Origin: Thiofilum sp.
GTDB taxonomy: Bacteria > Pseudomonadota > Gammaproteobacteria > Thiotrichales > Thiotrichaceae
Reading direction: 5' to 3'
NCBI RefSeq assembly: GCF_016711335.1
Contig: NZ_JADJTF010000001.1
Span: 2,914,001-2,978,000 of the forward strand
Length of the DNA: 64,000 bases
Shown: positions 28,237-36,393 of the stretch, in pieces
Numbering within the stretch: position 1 is the stretch's first letter
How the letters are laid out: every line of letters starts with the position of its first letter
Translations under genes and position numbers: made by a program
Notes under the pieces: generated by a model
What the model was told of the DNA's origin: nothing
The model's input: only the letters and a program-made list of their open reading frames with translations
Databases searched by the model: none

Positions 28237-28962
28237 ATGTCACTCAGCTTAATTACTAACTTACTCGGCGGCTTAACTGGTAATAGCAGTGTTTCCGGTT
28301 CGAGCAGTACACAATCCAGCGCTAGTGGCTTAGGTTCCTTATTTTCTTCTAGCTCAGGAAGTGGCGGCGGATTATTAGGTGGTTTATTAAGTCCAGTAAT
28401 GAATATCGCTAGTGGCTTACTAGGTGGGATTTTAGGCGGTGGGTCAGGTGGTTCTGCGTCTACCGGAGCTAGCACCACTACTACCACAACACGTCCCACT
28501 GTGACAAGTAACTATACCTATACGCAGCCTAGTTTAACAGGCAGCTACACAGGATTAAGTGGATTAACAGGCTTGAGTGGTTTGAATGGCTTAACAGGTT
28601 TAAATAGTGGTTATTCCCTAAGTACCCAATATCCTAGCTCTTCCGGCTTTAACTATTATGGTTTTCAACCCATGCCTATGAATTTCAGCTATCTGACACA
28701 ACCTAGCGTGCTCAATAGCAGTTATTACACTATGTCCCCTTGGAGTGGTGGTTTTAATTACAACGCCATGAGTAATGGGGGCTATTATCAAACCCAACCC
28801 GCACTGCAAGGGGGTTTTAGCTATACCAGTACAGCTCAACCCAATACCAGTGTAACCACGAGTCATAATCACGGCACTACTACGAGCACCACGGCTGGCA
28901 GTGCAAATAACTCCTTAGGTGGTTTAGGCAGTCTGTTAAGTGGTTTGTTAAATATTATCTAA
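28237..28962 (+). CDS. Gly/Ser/Tyr-rich low-complexity protein
   Basis: A 241-residue protein of very biased composition. The N-terminal half alternates short amphipathic Leu/Gly segments (LLGGLLSPVMNIASGLLGGILGG) with Ser-rich linkers. A central run of tandem four-to-six-residue repeats follows (GLSGLTGLSGLNGLTGLN). A Tyr/Asn/Phe/Pro-rich part comes next (FNYYGFQPMPMNF). The C-terminus returns to GSLLSGLLNII. It has no cleavable signal peptide of normal type, no Cys, and no domain I recognise. The repeated G-L-L-G motifs suggest self-assembly or membrane interaction, perhaps a matrix or export-by-other-route protein. It has a good ribosome site and its own strong terminator, so it is a real gene. 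Confidence 0.75.
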   Translation: MSLSLITNLLGGLTGNSSVSGSSSTQSSASGLGSLFSSSSGSGGGLLGGLLSPVMNIASGLLGGILGGGSGGSASTGASTTTTTTRPTVTSNYTYTQPSLTGSYTGLSGLTGLSGLNGLTGLNSGYSLSTQYPSSSGFNYYGFQPMPMNFSYLTQPSVLNSSYYTMSPWSGGFNYNAMSNGGYYQTQPALQGGFSYTSTAQPNTSVTTSHNHGTTTSTTAGSANNSLGGLGSLLSGLLNII

Positions 28963-28991
28963 TTTCCTTCCTCTAAGTACTTCGTGTAGAA

Positions 28992-29028
28992 CCGTTCTAA
29001 GGCTAGTCTTTAGAACGGCTTTTTATTT
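28992..29028 (+). terminator. Rho-independent terminator of Gly/Ser-rich gene
   Basis: CCGTTCTAA and TTAGAACGG form a 9-bp stem with a nine-base loop followed by CTTTTTATTT. It also faces the stop of the convergent oxygenase gene and may serve both. Confidence 0.85.
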
Positions 29029-29041
29029 GAAATTAAAGCCT

Positions 29042-29905
29042 TTAAATCCAATAGCTTAGGGGTTTATTGATACCACGAAAAGCCGAAAAGCAGGAAAAAG
29101 CGATCCGTTTGCCACCTTGTCCCTTATTAACAGCATGTACTTTACTAGATTGAAATAAGATCAATTCGCCTGCCTGTGGCGTTAGGGTAGCAGCTACTGG
29201 AGGCAGTTTGGCGCGGTCATAAAAGTCATGTGTGCCTGTATACAGTGTATTAGCGACCTCATCGTCAGGGGCATAATCCCATAACTCCAACTCCCCACCA
29301 GTTTGGAAGTTTTGTATATATAGATTAATTGCTAGTTGGCTAATAGGGTGCTCATGCTTGGGCAGTTGGGGTATATCACGATGGAGTAAATCTTGATGCG
29401 GTGAGAAGGCTTGGTGCTCATGCAAAATTCTTATCAGTCCGGGCATCATTAATTTATCTGATAATTGCTGCGGTTTAGCACCATGCGGCCAAGCTTGATC
29501 TAAAACCTGTAAAAAGTCCCGTAAGGGATTAGCGGCAGGCTGACAGAGCTGATCCATGTCATATAAATGAAAATGTGCTTGTCTAAAATATTGATCAATT
29601 AATTTAGCATTAAAACGAGTTTCAAAGTAGGAGAGACCAAAGCGATAAATATCAAGCTCTGGAGCATTATCATATTTGCTGATTTTGTTAGAGTGTTGAT
29701 CTAGATTGCTTTGTAATATTTGACATTGGTCAATAGAGTAAAAATCAGGAATTCTTATGGCTAATATATCACCATATAATAATTGATTTAACAAATGGAA
29801 GGTAAGTTTTTTGGTGGTAATAATAGGGTTTGATTTTTCTAGAAGATGATTTTTGTCATCAGTAGATCGAAAAAAGCGCGGGTCCAGTTGTGCTAAATCA
29901 CTCAT
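29042..29905 (-). CDS. Fe(II)/2-oxoglutarate-type dioxygenase family protein
   Basis: A 287-residue soluble protein with a C-terminal double-stranded beta-helix. The metal triad can be read as HQD in SPHQDLLHRD and the distal His in SSKVHAVNKG, followed by KRIAFSCF, where the Arg would bind 2-oxoglutarate. The segment LAINLYIQNFQTGGELELWDY is the family's central strand pair. The N-terminal half (residues 1-150) is not recognised. AGGAG precedes the ATG. Substrate is unknown; related enzymes hydroxylate amino acids or small natural products. It is monocistronic. Confidence 0.75.
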   Translation of the reverse strand: MSDLAQLDPRFFRSTDDKNHLLEKSNPIITTKKLTFHLLNQLLYGDILAIRIPDFYSIDQCQILQSNLDQHSNKISKYDNAPELDIYRFGLSYFETRFNAKLIDQYFRQAHFHLYDMDQLCQPAANPLRDFLQVLDQAWPHGAKPQQLSDKLMMPGLIRILHEHQAFSPHQDLLHRDIPQLPKHEHPISQLAINLYIQNFQTGGELELWDYAPDDEVANTLYTGTHDFYDRAKLPPVAATLTPQAGELILFQSSKVHAVNKGQGGKRIAFSCFSAFRGINKPLSYWI

Positions 29906-30092
29906 AAATATAGTTCTCCTTATTGACCAGACTTATTGTATTGAATTAAGTCTAGTCAAGAGAAATTACGAGTTTTTATAGCCGTCCTAAAGTAAATTTA
30001 ATTATAAACCTTTTGCGATTTCTATTATGCTTGCAAGTGTAAAAGATGTTATTTTTTATTAATTAAAACCTAAATTGGTACTATTAGTTTAA

Positions 30093-31310
30093 TTAAATAG
30101 AGTGGCTTTTTTCTTCATGAGTATTTATTGCTGATAATTGAGAGGGTAAAGTTATGGGTTTGATTTGTGCAGACAGCTCATTACGCTTACGCATCATTTT
30201 ATCGGCATACATAGCCTGATCAGCAAATTCTAGTAGTTGCTCCAAGTTATCACCATGCTTGGATAAATAAGACACACCAATACTGCTAGATAAAGTATGT
30301 TGGATACCGTCAATAGTCATCGGATGCATCATATTAGTGACTAAACGAGTAATAAACTCGGTAACTAATTGATAATTAGCGTATTCCAATTGACCTAGTA
30401 AGATAACAAACTCATCCCCACCAAGGCGTATCACTAAATCATCTTGCCTAGCAGCAGAGCGGATACGTTTAGCAAAAATAGTCAATGCCATATCACCTAC
30501 GTGATGACCATAGGTATCATTAATGGCTTTAAATTTATTAAGATCACAAAATACTAGAGCAAGATCTTGATTCCGAGCTTTGGTTTCTTGCAGGAATCTA
30601 GGAAATTGTTGCTCTAAATAAGCTCGGTTATGAACCCCTGTCAGTGGATCATGAAAAGCTTGATTGATGGCTTTCTGTTCAGCCGCCCGCATTTTCTCGT
30701 AGAAATCTTTTAAGACGATTTTAACTACTAAAGTGGTAATAATAATAGATAAAGTTGAGCAAAGTAGAAAGCCAAATGGTCCAACGACAGGATTATATCT
30801 AAAGAAAGGATAGTCAAACCAGTGCAGTCCACTGGTGATTAAACAAGCTCCTAAAATATTGCGCACGATTCTTTTTTCTTTATTTTCTTTAATAAAGATA
30901 TAGCCTAAATGTAAATTGAGCACACCAATATAAAGAGCTAGAATAGTATTAGACACAAAGAACATAGGCCAGACAAGGCTAAAAGCCATCAGGAGAGAGG
31001 CTACTGTACCAGTAAGATACAGTAAAAACTCTTGGCGTACAGGTTTTTCTAGTCGATGATGCCCACCAATATACAAAAATACTGCCCAGAATAACAAGGC
31101 TATATTATAAATAAGCTCAGCATGTTTGGGGTAGGTGGCATTATAAAACAATAGACCCATATAGCCGATAGCACCTGCTAAAGCGGCTAGTCGCCAAGAG
31201 TCTACCCCTTGAGGAGTATCTGCTACGTCTCTGGATAGCCATAACAATAAGAAGCTTGCCAGATAGCTAATAATTCCTATCACTAAGATGAGGCTCATCA
31301 TTTCTGCCAT
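30093..31310 (-). CDS. Membrane-bound diguanylate cyclase (GGDEF)
   Basis: Makes cyclic di-GMP from two GTP. 405 aa. The first ~200 residues form about seven to eight hydrophobic segments of an unnamed sensory membrane domain. After a short linker comes the GGDEF domain, beginning DPLTGVHNRAYLEQ, with FCDLNKFKAINDTYGHHVGD and an intact active site RLGGDEF. The product-inhibition I-site RxxD is present (RQDD, five residues before GGDEF). The C-terminus has SIGVSYLSKHGD and ADQAMYADK. It is monocistronic. The sensed signal is unknown. Control of surface attachment by c-di-GMP would suit the pili and adhesin-like genes in the window. Confidence 0.93.
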   Translation of the reverse strand: MAEMMSLILVIGIISYLASFLLLWLSRDVADTPQGVDSWRLAALAGAIGYMGLLFYNATYPKHAELIYNIALLFWAVFLYIGGHHRLEKPVRQEFLLYLTGTVASLLMAFSLVWPMFFVSNTILALYIGVLNLHLGYIFIKENKEKRIVRNILGACLITSGLHWFDYPFFRYNPVVGPFGFLLCSTLSIIITTLVVKIVLKDFYEKMRAAEQKAINQAFHDPLTGVHNRAYLEQQFPRFLQETKARNQDLALVFCDLNKFKAINDTYGHHVGDMALTIFAKRIRSAARQDDLVIRLGGDEFVILLGQLEYANYQLVTEFITRLVTNMMHPMTIDGIQHTLSSSIGVSYLSKHGDNLEQLLEFADQAMYADKMMRKRNELSAQIKPITLPSQLSAINTHEEKSHSI

Positions 31311-31606
31311 AAAAAACTCGCCTAGATGTATCTATCAATTAATTTTTATTATTAGGGAGTGATTATAATAGAATAAGTACGATTTATGTTAAAAACTAGG
31401 ACTAACGGAAAACTAATATCTTGTTGCGATTGAATGGTTTAATCTATCTTGCATTAGCTGAAGTCAATTAAAATTATTTATTTGCTTAGGGGGGCTGAAC
31501 CTTAGCTGTCCTAGATCAGTTAGCTGAGTGGAGCGGTTATCTTGAAGGGCGGTACAGAGAGACACTTGAAACTTAGAGGGGCTTATAGGCTTGTTTGAAA
31601 AATAAT
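31311..31606. other. Gene-free AT-rich spacer before the insertion sequence
   Basis: This is the 5' side of the diguanylate cyclase gene. I see no coding frame, RNA or repeat in it. Confidence 0.5.
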
Positions 31607-31615
31607 ACTAAGAAT
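31607..31615. repeat. Target-site duplication, left copy
   Basis: ACTAAGAAT, identical to the nine bases at 32885-32893 just outside the other end of the insertion sequence. Confidence 0.9.
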
Positions 31616-32884
31616 CTCTGTACACGACAATTCGCTTAACTCATTGAATCTTTTTCAAAAGAAAATCGCCTGAGTTTCATCCGTCCATCCTCGATCGCCA
31701 TGAATTGTGGTGGACAAAGGAACAGAAGCAGCAGCCTAAGCCTATCCACTTTTTCCCGTACCCTTCCATTCAATAAATCGGTCAAGTAGTCCAAGCCGTA
31801 ACGGAAGACACTTTGCTCTTTGCGTCCATGTTTTTCGTCTTCAAAGGCTTGACGGCTTTTTCCTTCCATTCGCCGACTTTGTGCGCCCAACAGAAGCCAA
31901 TGGCAAGCAACGCCATCATCTTTTTGATGCGAGGGGTTTGGTGAAGTGAGTGGCTTCCATGTGAAAACCACGCCCTTTCAAGCATTGGAACAGGTTTTCA
32001 ATTTCCCAACGTAGCCGATAAGTGCCAATGGGATCAGCCGTGTAGTGGTTGCTGGCGATAATCAACAACTCACCACTGGGCAGCTTTGAGCCACTGAGCC
32101 AAACCCATTCCCCGCTAACGTCGCGACGGTGACGGAGAACGCGCCGTTTACCCGGCTTGAGGTTGGCAAACAGCGAGCGGACATGCGCCTCTTTTTTGTG
32201 TTTGTCGGTCATCAACTGATTACCCTTGATACGAATCAAGTAGGGAATCTCTTTGGAAGACAACCACTTCCACCATTGACCACCAATAAACTCACGGTCA
32301 GCCAACACACCCAAGATGTTGTTGCGCCCGAATTGGCTGATAAATCGTTGCAGCAGGGCAATACGTTCACGTTGGTTAGAATTACCGCGTTTGTTCAACA
32401 CCATCCAGTAAACGGGGATAGCCGCACCTTGGTAAACAACCGCCAAAGTCAGGAGATTGAGGTTGGATTTGCCCCATTTCCAGTTGGTTCTGTCGAGTGT
32501 GAGGTAGTATTGTTGACCACTAAAGGCGAACATTCCCATAAGAAAATGGGCAATGTCATTGTAATTAAAGAACACTTGGCTAAAAAAGCGTTGCATCCGT
32601 CGATAGCGGGAACCAATGTCGGTGTCAGAATCTATGTGTACCGCCAACAACGCCAAATTCATTTGTCGCGCACTCAGCAAAGTATGCAGCATTCCCACAA
32701 AACAATCCAAACGGGGCTTGCCCCAACTCAAGTGGGCTTTTAAACTGTCACGTAGTCCATCGCTCAGATCCATTTTGCTCTCCTGTGTGGTAACTAGAGA
32801 GTAAAACATAGGAGCGGTGGACTTTCACCATCTCCATGACAAACATGCTAAATCAATAAGTTAGTGGTTTTGTCGTGTACAGAG
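31616..32884 (-). mobile_element. IS4-family insertion sequence, complete ends, 1269 bp
   Basis: The element is bounded by perfect 15-bp inverted repeats, CTCTGTACACGACAA at 31616-31630 and its reverse complement at 32870-32884, with weaker matching further in. It is flanked by an exact 9-bp direct repeat ACTAAGAAT (31607-31615 and 32885-32893), the target-site duplication. The single transposase gene reads leftward and carries the IS4 Y-(2)-R-(3)-E-(6)-K signature. It sits in an intergenic region between the diguanylate cyclase and ribokinase genes and disrupts nothing. Perfect ends and duplication indicate a recent insertion. Confidence 0.93.
31636..32773 (-). pseudogene. IS4-family transposase with two frameshifts
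   Basis: A DDE transposase. The start at MDLSDGLRDSLKAHL is set by AGGAG eight bases upstream. Catalytic residues are seen in YLTLDRTNWKWG (first Asp), ILGVLADREF (second Asp) and YRLRWEIENLFQCLKGRGF (Glu with the YREK spacing). After HFTKP the frame breaks at a run of four Gs on the plus strand (31933-31936). Adding one base restores TKPPRIKKMMALLAIGFCWAHK. The frame breaks again at a run of five Ts (31831-31835), and one extra base restores KTKKHGRKEQSVFRYGLDYL up to the stop. Both lesions are one-base losses in homopolymers, so they may be real decay or sequencing errors. All three catalytic residues lie before the first break. Confidence 0.88.
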
Positions 32885-32893
32885 ACTAAGAAT
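32885..32893. repeat. Target-site duplication, right copy
   Basis: ACTAAGAAT, the partner of 31607-31615. A 9-bp duplication is within the usual range for IS4-family elements. Confidence 0.9.
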
Positions 32894-33052
32894 ACTATTT
32901 TTGCTTGAGAATTTTTATCAATAAATAAGTGAGCTAAAACAGATAAGTGCTTTAAAAATAATTCCTACTAAGCAGTAAGTGATAACTTAGTGCTAGAGGG
33001 AGACGAATCCTTTAATCTGATGCGCTTGGACTTAGCTAGGAAAGTATCATAA

Positions 33053-33934
33053 ATGACTATTTTTAATTATGGTTCGATTAATATTGATCATGTCTATCGA
33101 GTGCCGCATTTGGTACAACCCGGTGAGACCCTCGCAAGCTCATCGTACCAAGCCTTATTGGGGGGTAAAGGCGCTAATCAATCAGTGGCTTTAGCTCGTG
33201 CTGGAGCTAAGGTGCGTCATATCGGGCGTTATGGTGAGAATGATCAATGGGTACTAGAGCGCCTTGAGAGCTTTGGGGTTGATTGTCATTTGGTTGCAGC
33301 GACTAATACGCCGAGTGGTCATGCCATTATTCAAGTGGATGATCAGGCAGAAAATTGCATTATTCTGTATGCAGGCGCTAACCATACTTTTCAACCGCAA
33401 GAGTTACCTCATTTATTAACAGAAGCGCAAAAAGGCGATTGGTTACTGTTACAAAATGAATGTAGTTGCACCGCTGAAATGATGTCATTGGCGGCACAAC
33501 ACGGTTTAAAGGTCGCCTTTAATCCCGCACCTATGACCGAAGCGGTAGCACAATTACCCTTAGAGTCACTTAGTTTATTAGTCGTGAATGAGGTAGAAGT
33601 GTTGCAGCTATTACAATTAGAGCATTTTGATTTGAGCCAAGTGACTGAGCGCCTAACGACTCATTATCCAGCACTAGCAGTGATTGTGACGCTTGGGGCG
33701 AAAGGAGCAGTATGGGTAGATCAGTATCAAGTGATTGAAGTCCCTGCCTTACCCGTCAAAGCGGTGGATACTACGGCTGCGGGTGATACTTTTATTGGTT
33801 TTACTTTAGCTGCTTTAAGTCAGGGACGCGGTATTCAATATGCTTTAGAGCTAGGTTGTAAAGCAGCAGCGCTGTGTGTACAACGAGTCGGGGCGGCACA
33901 AAGTATTCCGAGCTTAGAAGAGGTGTTGGCATGA
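33053..33934 (+). CDS. rbsK: Ribokinase (PfkB family)
   Basis: Phosphorylates ribose to ribose 5-phosphate. 293 aa. Motifs are the N-terminal FNYGSINIDHVYRVPHLVQPGET, the substrate loop LLGGKGANQSVALARAGA and the C-terminal catalytic DTTAAGDTFIGFTLAAL with the anion-hole GAGD-type sequence (here AAGD). Asp in that motif is the general base. It overlaps the nucleoside hydrolase gene by ATGA. Together they release ribose from nucleosides and phosphorylate it. The GAGD glycine is replaced by Ala, a tolerated variant in PfkB kinases. Confidence 0.9.
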   Translation: MTIFNYGSINIDHVYRVPHLVQPGETLASSSYQALLGGKGANQSVALARAGAKVRHIGRYGENDQWVLERLESFGVDCHLVAATNTPSGHAIIQVDDQAENCIILYAGANHTFQPQELPHLLTEAQKGDWLLLQNECSCTAEMMSLAAQHGLKVAFNPAPMTEAVAQLPLESLSLLVVNEVEVLQLLQLEHFDLSQVTERLTTHYPALAVIVTLGAKGAVWVDQYQVIEVPALPVKAVDTTAAGDTFIGFTLAALSQGRGIQYALELGCKAAALCVQRVGAAQSIPSLEEVLA

Positions 33935-34896
33935 GTCATAAGGTGATTTTAGATACTGATCCGGGAATTGATGATGCGATGGCACTATTTACGGCTTTAG
34001 CGCATCCTGCGATTGATTTAATAGGTGTTACCACTACCTTTGGGAATGTGGCGGTACAGCAAGCAACCCGTAATGCTTTAACGTTATTGGAAATGGCACA
34101 AGCCAGCCATATCCCAGTCGCTCAAGGAGGCGCTAGCCCTTGGATTTTATCTACTCCCCCCTTTCCTGATTTTGTGCATGGCACTGATGGTTTTGGCAAT
34201 TTGCATTTACCAGCCCCTAAAACTCAAGCGCTTGCCCAGCCTGCACCCGCCTTTATCGTAGAGCAGATTTTAAAACATCCTCACGAAATTACCCTGATAG
34301 CGATTGGTCCACTCGACAATTTAGCGACTGCTTTGCAGCTCAATCCAATGATTGCCCATTTAGTAAAGCAAGTGGTGATTATGGGGGGCGTTATTGAACG
34401 TGATGGTAATGTGTCTCCAGTAGCGGAGGCGAATATTTTTTGTGACCCGCATGCCGCCGAGCGCGTAATGGCCGCACCTTGGTCGGTGGCGATGGTGGGT
34501 TTAGATGTGACTCATCAAGTGGTATTAGATCAGGCTTTATTTGAGCGTATTCGTGATGGTAACTCCCGTGTTGGGCAATTCATGCATGATGCGGTGCAGT
34601 TCTATATGCGCTTTTACGGCAGTATTCGGGGCATTAAAGGTTGCTATGGGCATGATGTTTCCGCAGTAGCCTATGTCATAGATCCGACTTTATTTCAAAC
34701 GCTTGAGGGGAGTATTTGTGTTGCGACTGAAGGCGTGGCTATGGGGCAAACGATTATGGATAGACATGGTTTGTCCTCGTATGCGCTAAAAAATTGGAAT
34801 CATCGACCTAAGCAAAAAGCCTGTTTAGGTGTTGATGCCGAGCGCTTGATAGCTTTATTTGAGAGTAGTATGACCAATGAGTTTTGGCAGGGATAA
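33931..34896 (+). CDS. Nucleoside hydrolase (IunH/RihA family)
   Basis: Hydrolyses the N-glycosidic bond of ribonucleosides to base plus ribose. 321 aa from MSHKVILDTDPGIDDAMALF, which carries the DTDPGIDD calcium-binding signature at the N-terminus. Later motifs are IGPLDNLATAL, VIMGG and NIFCDPHAAERVM, with HDVSAV near the C-terminus supplying the last calcium-site Asp. The ATGA overlap with rbsK sets the start (an upstream start inside rbsK is rejected). Nucleoside preference cannot be read from the sequence. Confidence 0.93.
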   Translation: MSHKVILDTDPGIDDAMALFTALAHPAIDLIGVTTTFGNVAVQQATRNALTLLEMAQASHIPVAQGGASPWILSTPPFPDFVHGTDGFGNLHLPAPKTQALAQPAPAFIVEQILKHPHEITLIAIGPLDNLATALQLNPMIAHLVKQVVIMGGVIERDGNVSPVAEANIFCDPHAAERVMAAPWSVAMVGLDVTHQVVLDQALFERIRDGNSRVGQFMHDAVQFYMRFYGSIRGIKGCYGHDVSAVAYVIDPTLFQTLEGSICVATEGVAMGQTIMDRHGLSSYALKNWNHRPKQKACLGVDAERLIALFESSMTNEFWQG

Positions 34897-34909
34897 GGTC
34901 TGATATTGT

Positions 34910-34937
34910 TTAAGGAGAGTCTATTAGCTCTCCTTAA
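34910..34937. terminator. Convergent terminator hairpin
   Basis: TTAAGGAGAG and CTCTCCTTAA form a perfect 10-bp stem with an eight-base loop between the nucleoside hydrolase stop and the convergent PEGA lipoprotein stop. Confidence 0.65.
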
Positions 34938-34948
34938 TGCGCATTAAT

Positions 34949-35338
34949 TTATAGACGATTGAGCTTTACTTTAACAGGATTAGGTTTCAGCTCACGAGTA
35001 GCTCCATTACTGGAATCTACAGCCGCACCAATCACTCCCCCAAAAATGATATTGCCAGCCATCGCAGCGCCACCTGATTGAGCAATTTGTGAATTCACAT
35101 TAATAGTTGCTGTTTGATAACCAGCTTTGCTGACAGTAACTACTAAATTAGTTTTGCGCTTCACCATAAAACTGGTTGGTGTTTTGCCTACCATACCATT
35201 AGATAACTTAACATCAGCCCCAGCTGGATCAGATTCTACGACTAGAGCTTCCTCTGTACCGCGTGTAATAGTGGCACAACCAGTAAAAGCAATACTTAAC
35301 AAGACGAGAGTGGTTATTGATAATAGTTGTTTCAGCAT
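34949..35338 (-). CDS. PEGA-domain lipoprotein
   Basis: About 129 aa from MLKQLLSITTLVL (upstream codons give no signal peptide). The lipobox FTGC ends the signal, so the mature protein is lipid-anchored at its Cys. A PEGA domain follows: VVESDPAGADVKLSNGMVGKTPTSFMVKRK with VTVSKAGYQ. A Gly/Ala-rich segment (MAGNIIFGGVIGAAVD) may touch or cross the membrane and ends KPNPVKVKLNRL. PEGA proteins are envelope proteins of largely unknown function. Confidence 0.85.
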   Translation of the reverse strand: MLKQLLSITTLVLLSIAFTGCATITRGTEEALVVESDPAGADVKLSNGMVGKTPTSFMVKRKTNLVVTVSKAGYQTATINVNSQIAQSGGAAMAGNIIFGGVIGAAVDSSNGATRELKPNPVKVKLNRL

Positions 35339-35374
35339 CAGTTTATTCCATGTCTTAGTTATAAAAGGCGGCAA

Positions 35375-35816
35375 TCTAACATCTAATGTAACTAATAAAC
35401 AGTGTTAATATTGCTTTGATTAAAAATTTTTTAACCAAGATGTAAATTCACTATAAATGTTAAAAACGTGCTAAATAGTGATCTGGTCTAGCAATCACTG
35501 ACAGCTCAAGATGGGAGTACTTTAGCCTAAAATTCTAGTGGATTGGGGGGCTGCTGCTTCACTTATCCCAATTGTTTGAGTAAGTTTATGCAGGTATTAG
35601 GGGCTAAAATTAGTCTTTAGCTAGAGCTACTGGGATATAACTACTTGACGCTGAGGTAAGTAGTCGTTCAAAAGTTATCGAGCATTCCTTCCACAGTCGC
35701 TGTGAATACATCCTGGTACGCTTCAAGGCGGCATCCCTGCCGCCAAGACTGCTCCAGCAATACCCGATAATTTTCACTCAAGTACTTAGTTGATGCTACC
35801 TCAGCTAACTCAGTGT
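35375..35816. other. Non-coding region with structured repeat
   Basis: The left part (35375-35640) shows no gene or clear signal. The right part holds the palindromic element annotated separately. No open frame of useful size has a ribosome site here. Confidence 0.5.
35650..35805. repeat. Nested palindromic element, about 155 bp
   Basis: Outer arms GCTGAGGTA/TACCTCAGC enclose a second pair TTATCG/CGATAA (35675, 35765). Inside lie two strong hairpins, CACAG-TCG-CTGTG (35692-35704) and GGCGGC-ATCCCT-GCCGCC (35727-35744). The text around them (CACAGTCGCTGTGAATACATC, GGCGGCATCCCTGCCGCC) resembles GC-rich intergenic repeats seen scattered in other gammaproteobacterial genomes. It is probably a non-autonomous repeat or highly structured 3' RNA following the DUF1566 gene at 35817. 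Confidence 0.6.
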
Positions 35817-36371
35817 TTAGTTAGCGGTGGGTGTGGCTATTGGTTTAACCTCACGCACTAAACGCAGGGCTACTAAAGTGCTTTTAGGATTAATAATTTG
35901 TTTGGTCATAACCAAATTAGTACTGGACCATAAAACAGGTATTTTATCCGCACTACGATTCGCGCTTGAAACCGGAAATACCGTTAGATTGATTAAATGT
36001 CCATCTAACGAAGGGCACTCCTCCTCAATACTGTAAAGCTCCTTAATATTGGGTAGGCGCCAGTCAGTATAGTTTGCCACTGCTTGTTGGCTTAGAGTGT
36101 ATGCCTCAGCCATACCTGCCTCGATGGGGTTGCCAGTACAACTATCGTCGTTGGTATCGAGCGTATTATTGTCAGAAAAGACTTCACCTACCATACAACG
36201 TTGCCACATCAGTCCGGTTTTTTTATGAATCGCTACCGGACCTTGCAGAATAAAATCACTGGTTGGTGTGGTGATACTGACGCCTACATTCGGTGCAGTA
36301 GGGCAGTCAGCGGCTTGTACTGTGCTAGTCATTAAGATACCGCTTAGGATTAAATAATTAAAGGTTTTCAT
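35817..36371 (-). CDS. Secreted DUF1566 (Lcl C-terminal domain) protein
   Basis: A 184-residue exported protein with signal peptide ending VQA, starting at the ATG four codons after a good AGGAG. The DUF1566 core is clear: KTGLMWQRCMVGE, NYTDWRLPNIKELYSIEEE and VLWSST. These domains, related to Legionella collagen-like protein tails and often lectin-like, are typical of surface or lipoproteins of unknown binding partner. The four Cys likely make disulfides. It follows directly after the larger PKD/DUF1566 lipoprotein gene in the same direction (22-base gap), so the two form an operon. Confidence 0.85.
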   Translation of the reverse strand: MKTFNYLILSGILMTSTVQAADCPTAPNVGVSITTPTSDFILQGPVAIHKKTGLMWQRCMVGEVFSDNNTLDTNDDSCTGNPIEAGMAEAYTLSQQAVANYTDWRLPNIKELYSIEEECPSLDGHLINLTVFPVSSANRSADKIPVLWSSTNLVMTKQIINPKSTLVALRLVREVKPIATPTAN

Positions 36372-36393
36372 CAATAGTTCTCCTATAGGGATC

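Noticed and set aside
28200..28499. Pro-rich minus-strand frame opposite the Gly/Ser-rich gene
   Set aside because: Gly codons read backwards give Pro. The plus-strand gene has the ribosome site and terminator.
31831..31841. Programmed -1 frameshift site in the transposase (GAAAAAC on the minus strand)
   Set aside because: The zero-frame heptamer would be G AAA AAC, which is not a good X XXY YYZ slip site, and a second unrelated frameshift exists at 31933. Two mutations or sequencing errors are simpler.
32129..32743. A 204-codon plus-strand open frame antisense to the transposase
   Set aside because: It is the mirror of a real coding frame, has no ribosome site and encodes no recognisable protein.
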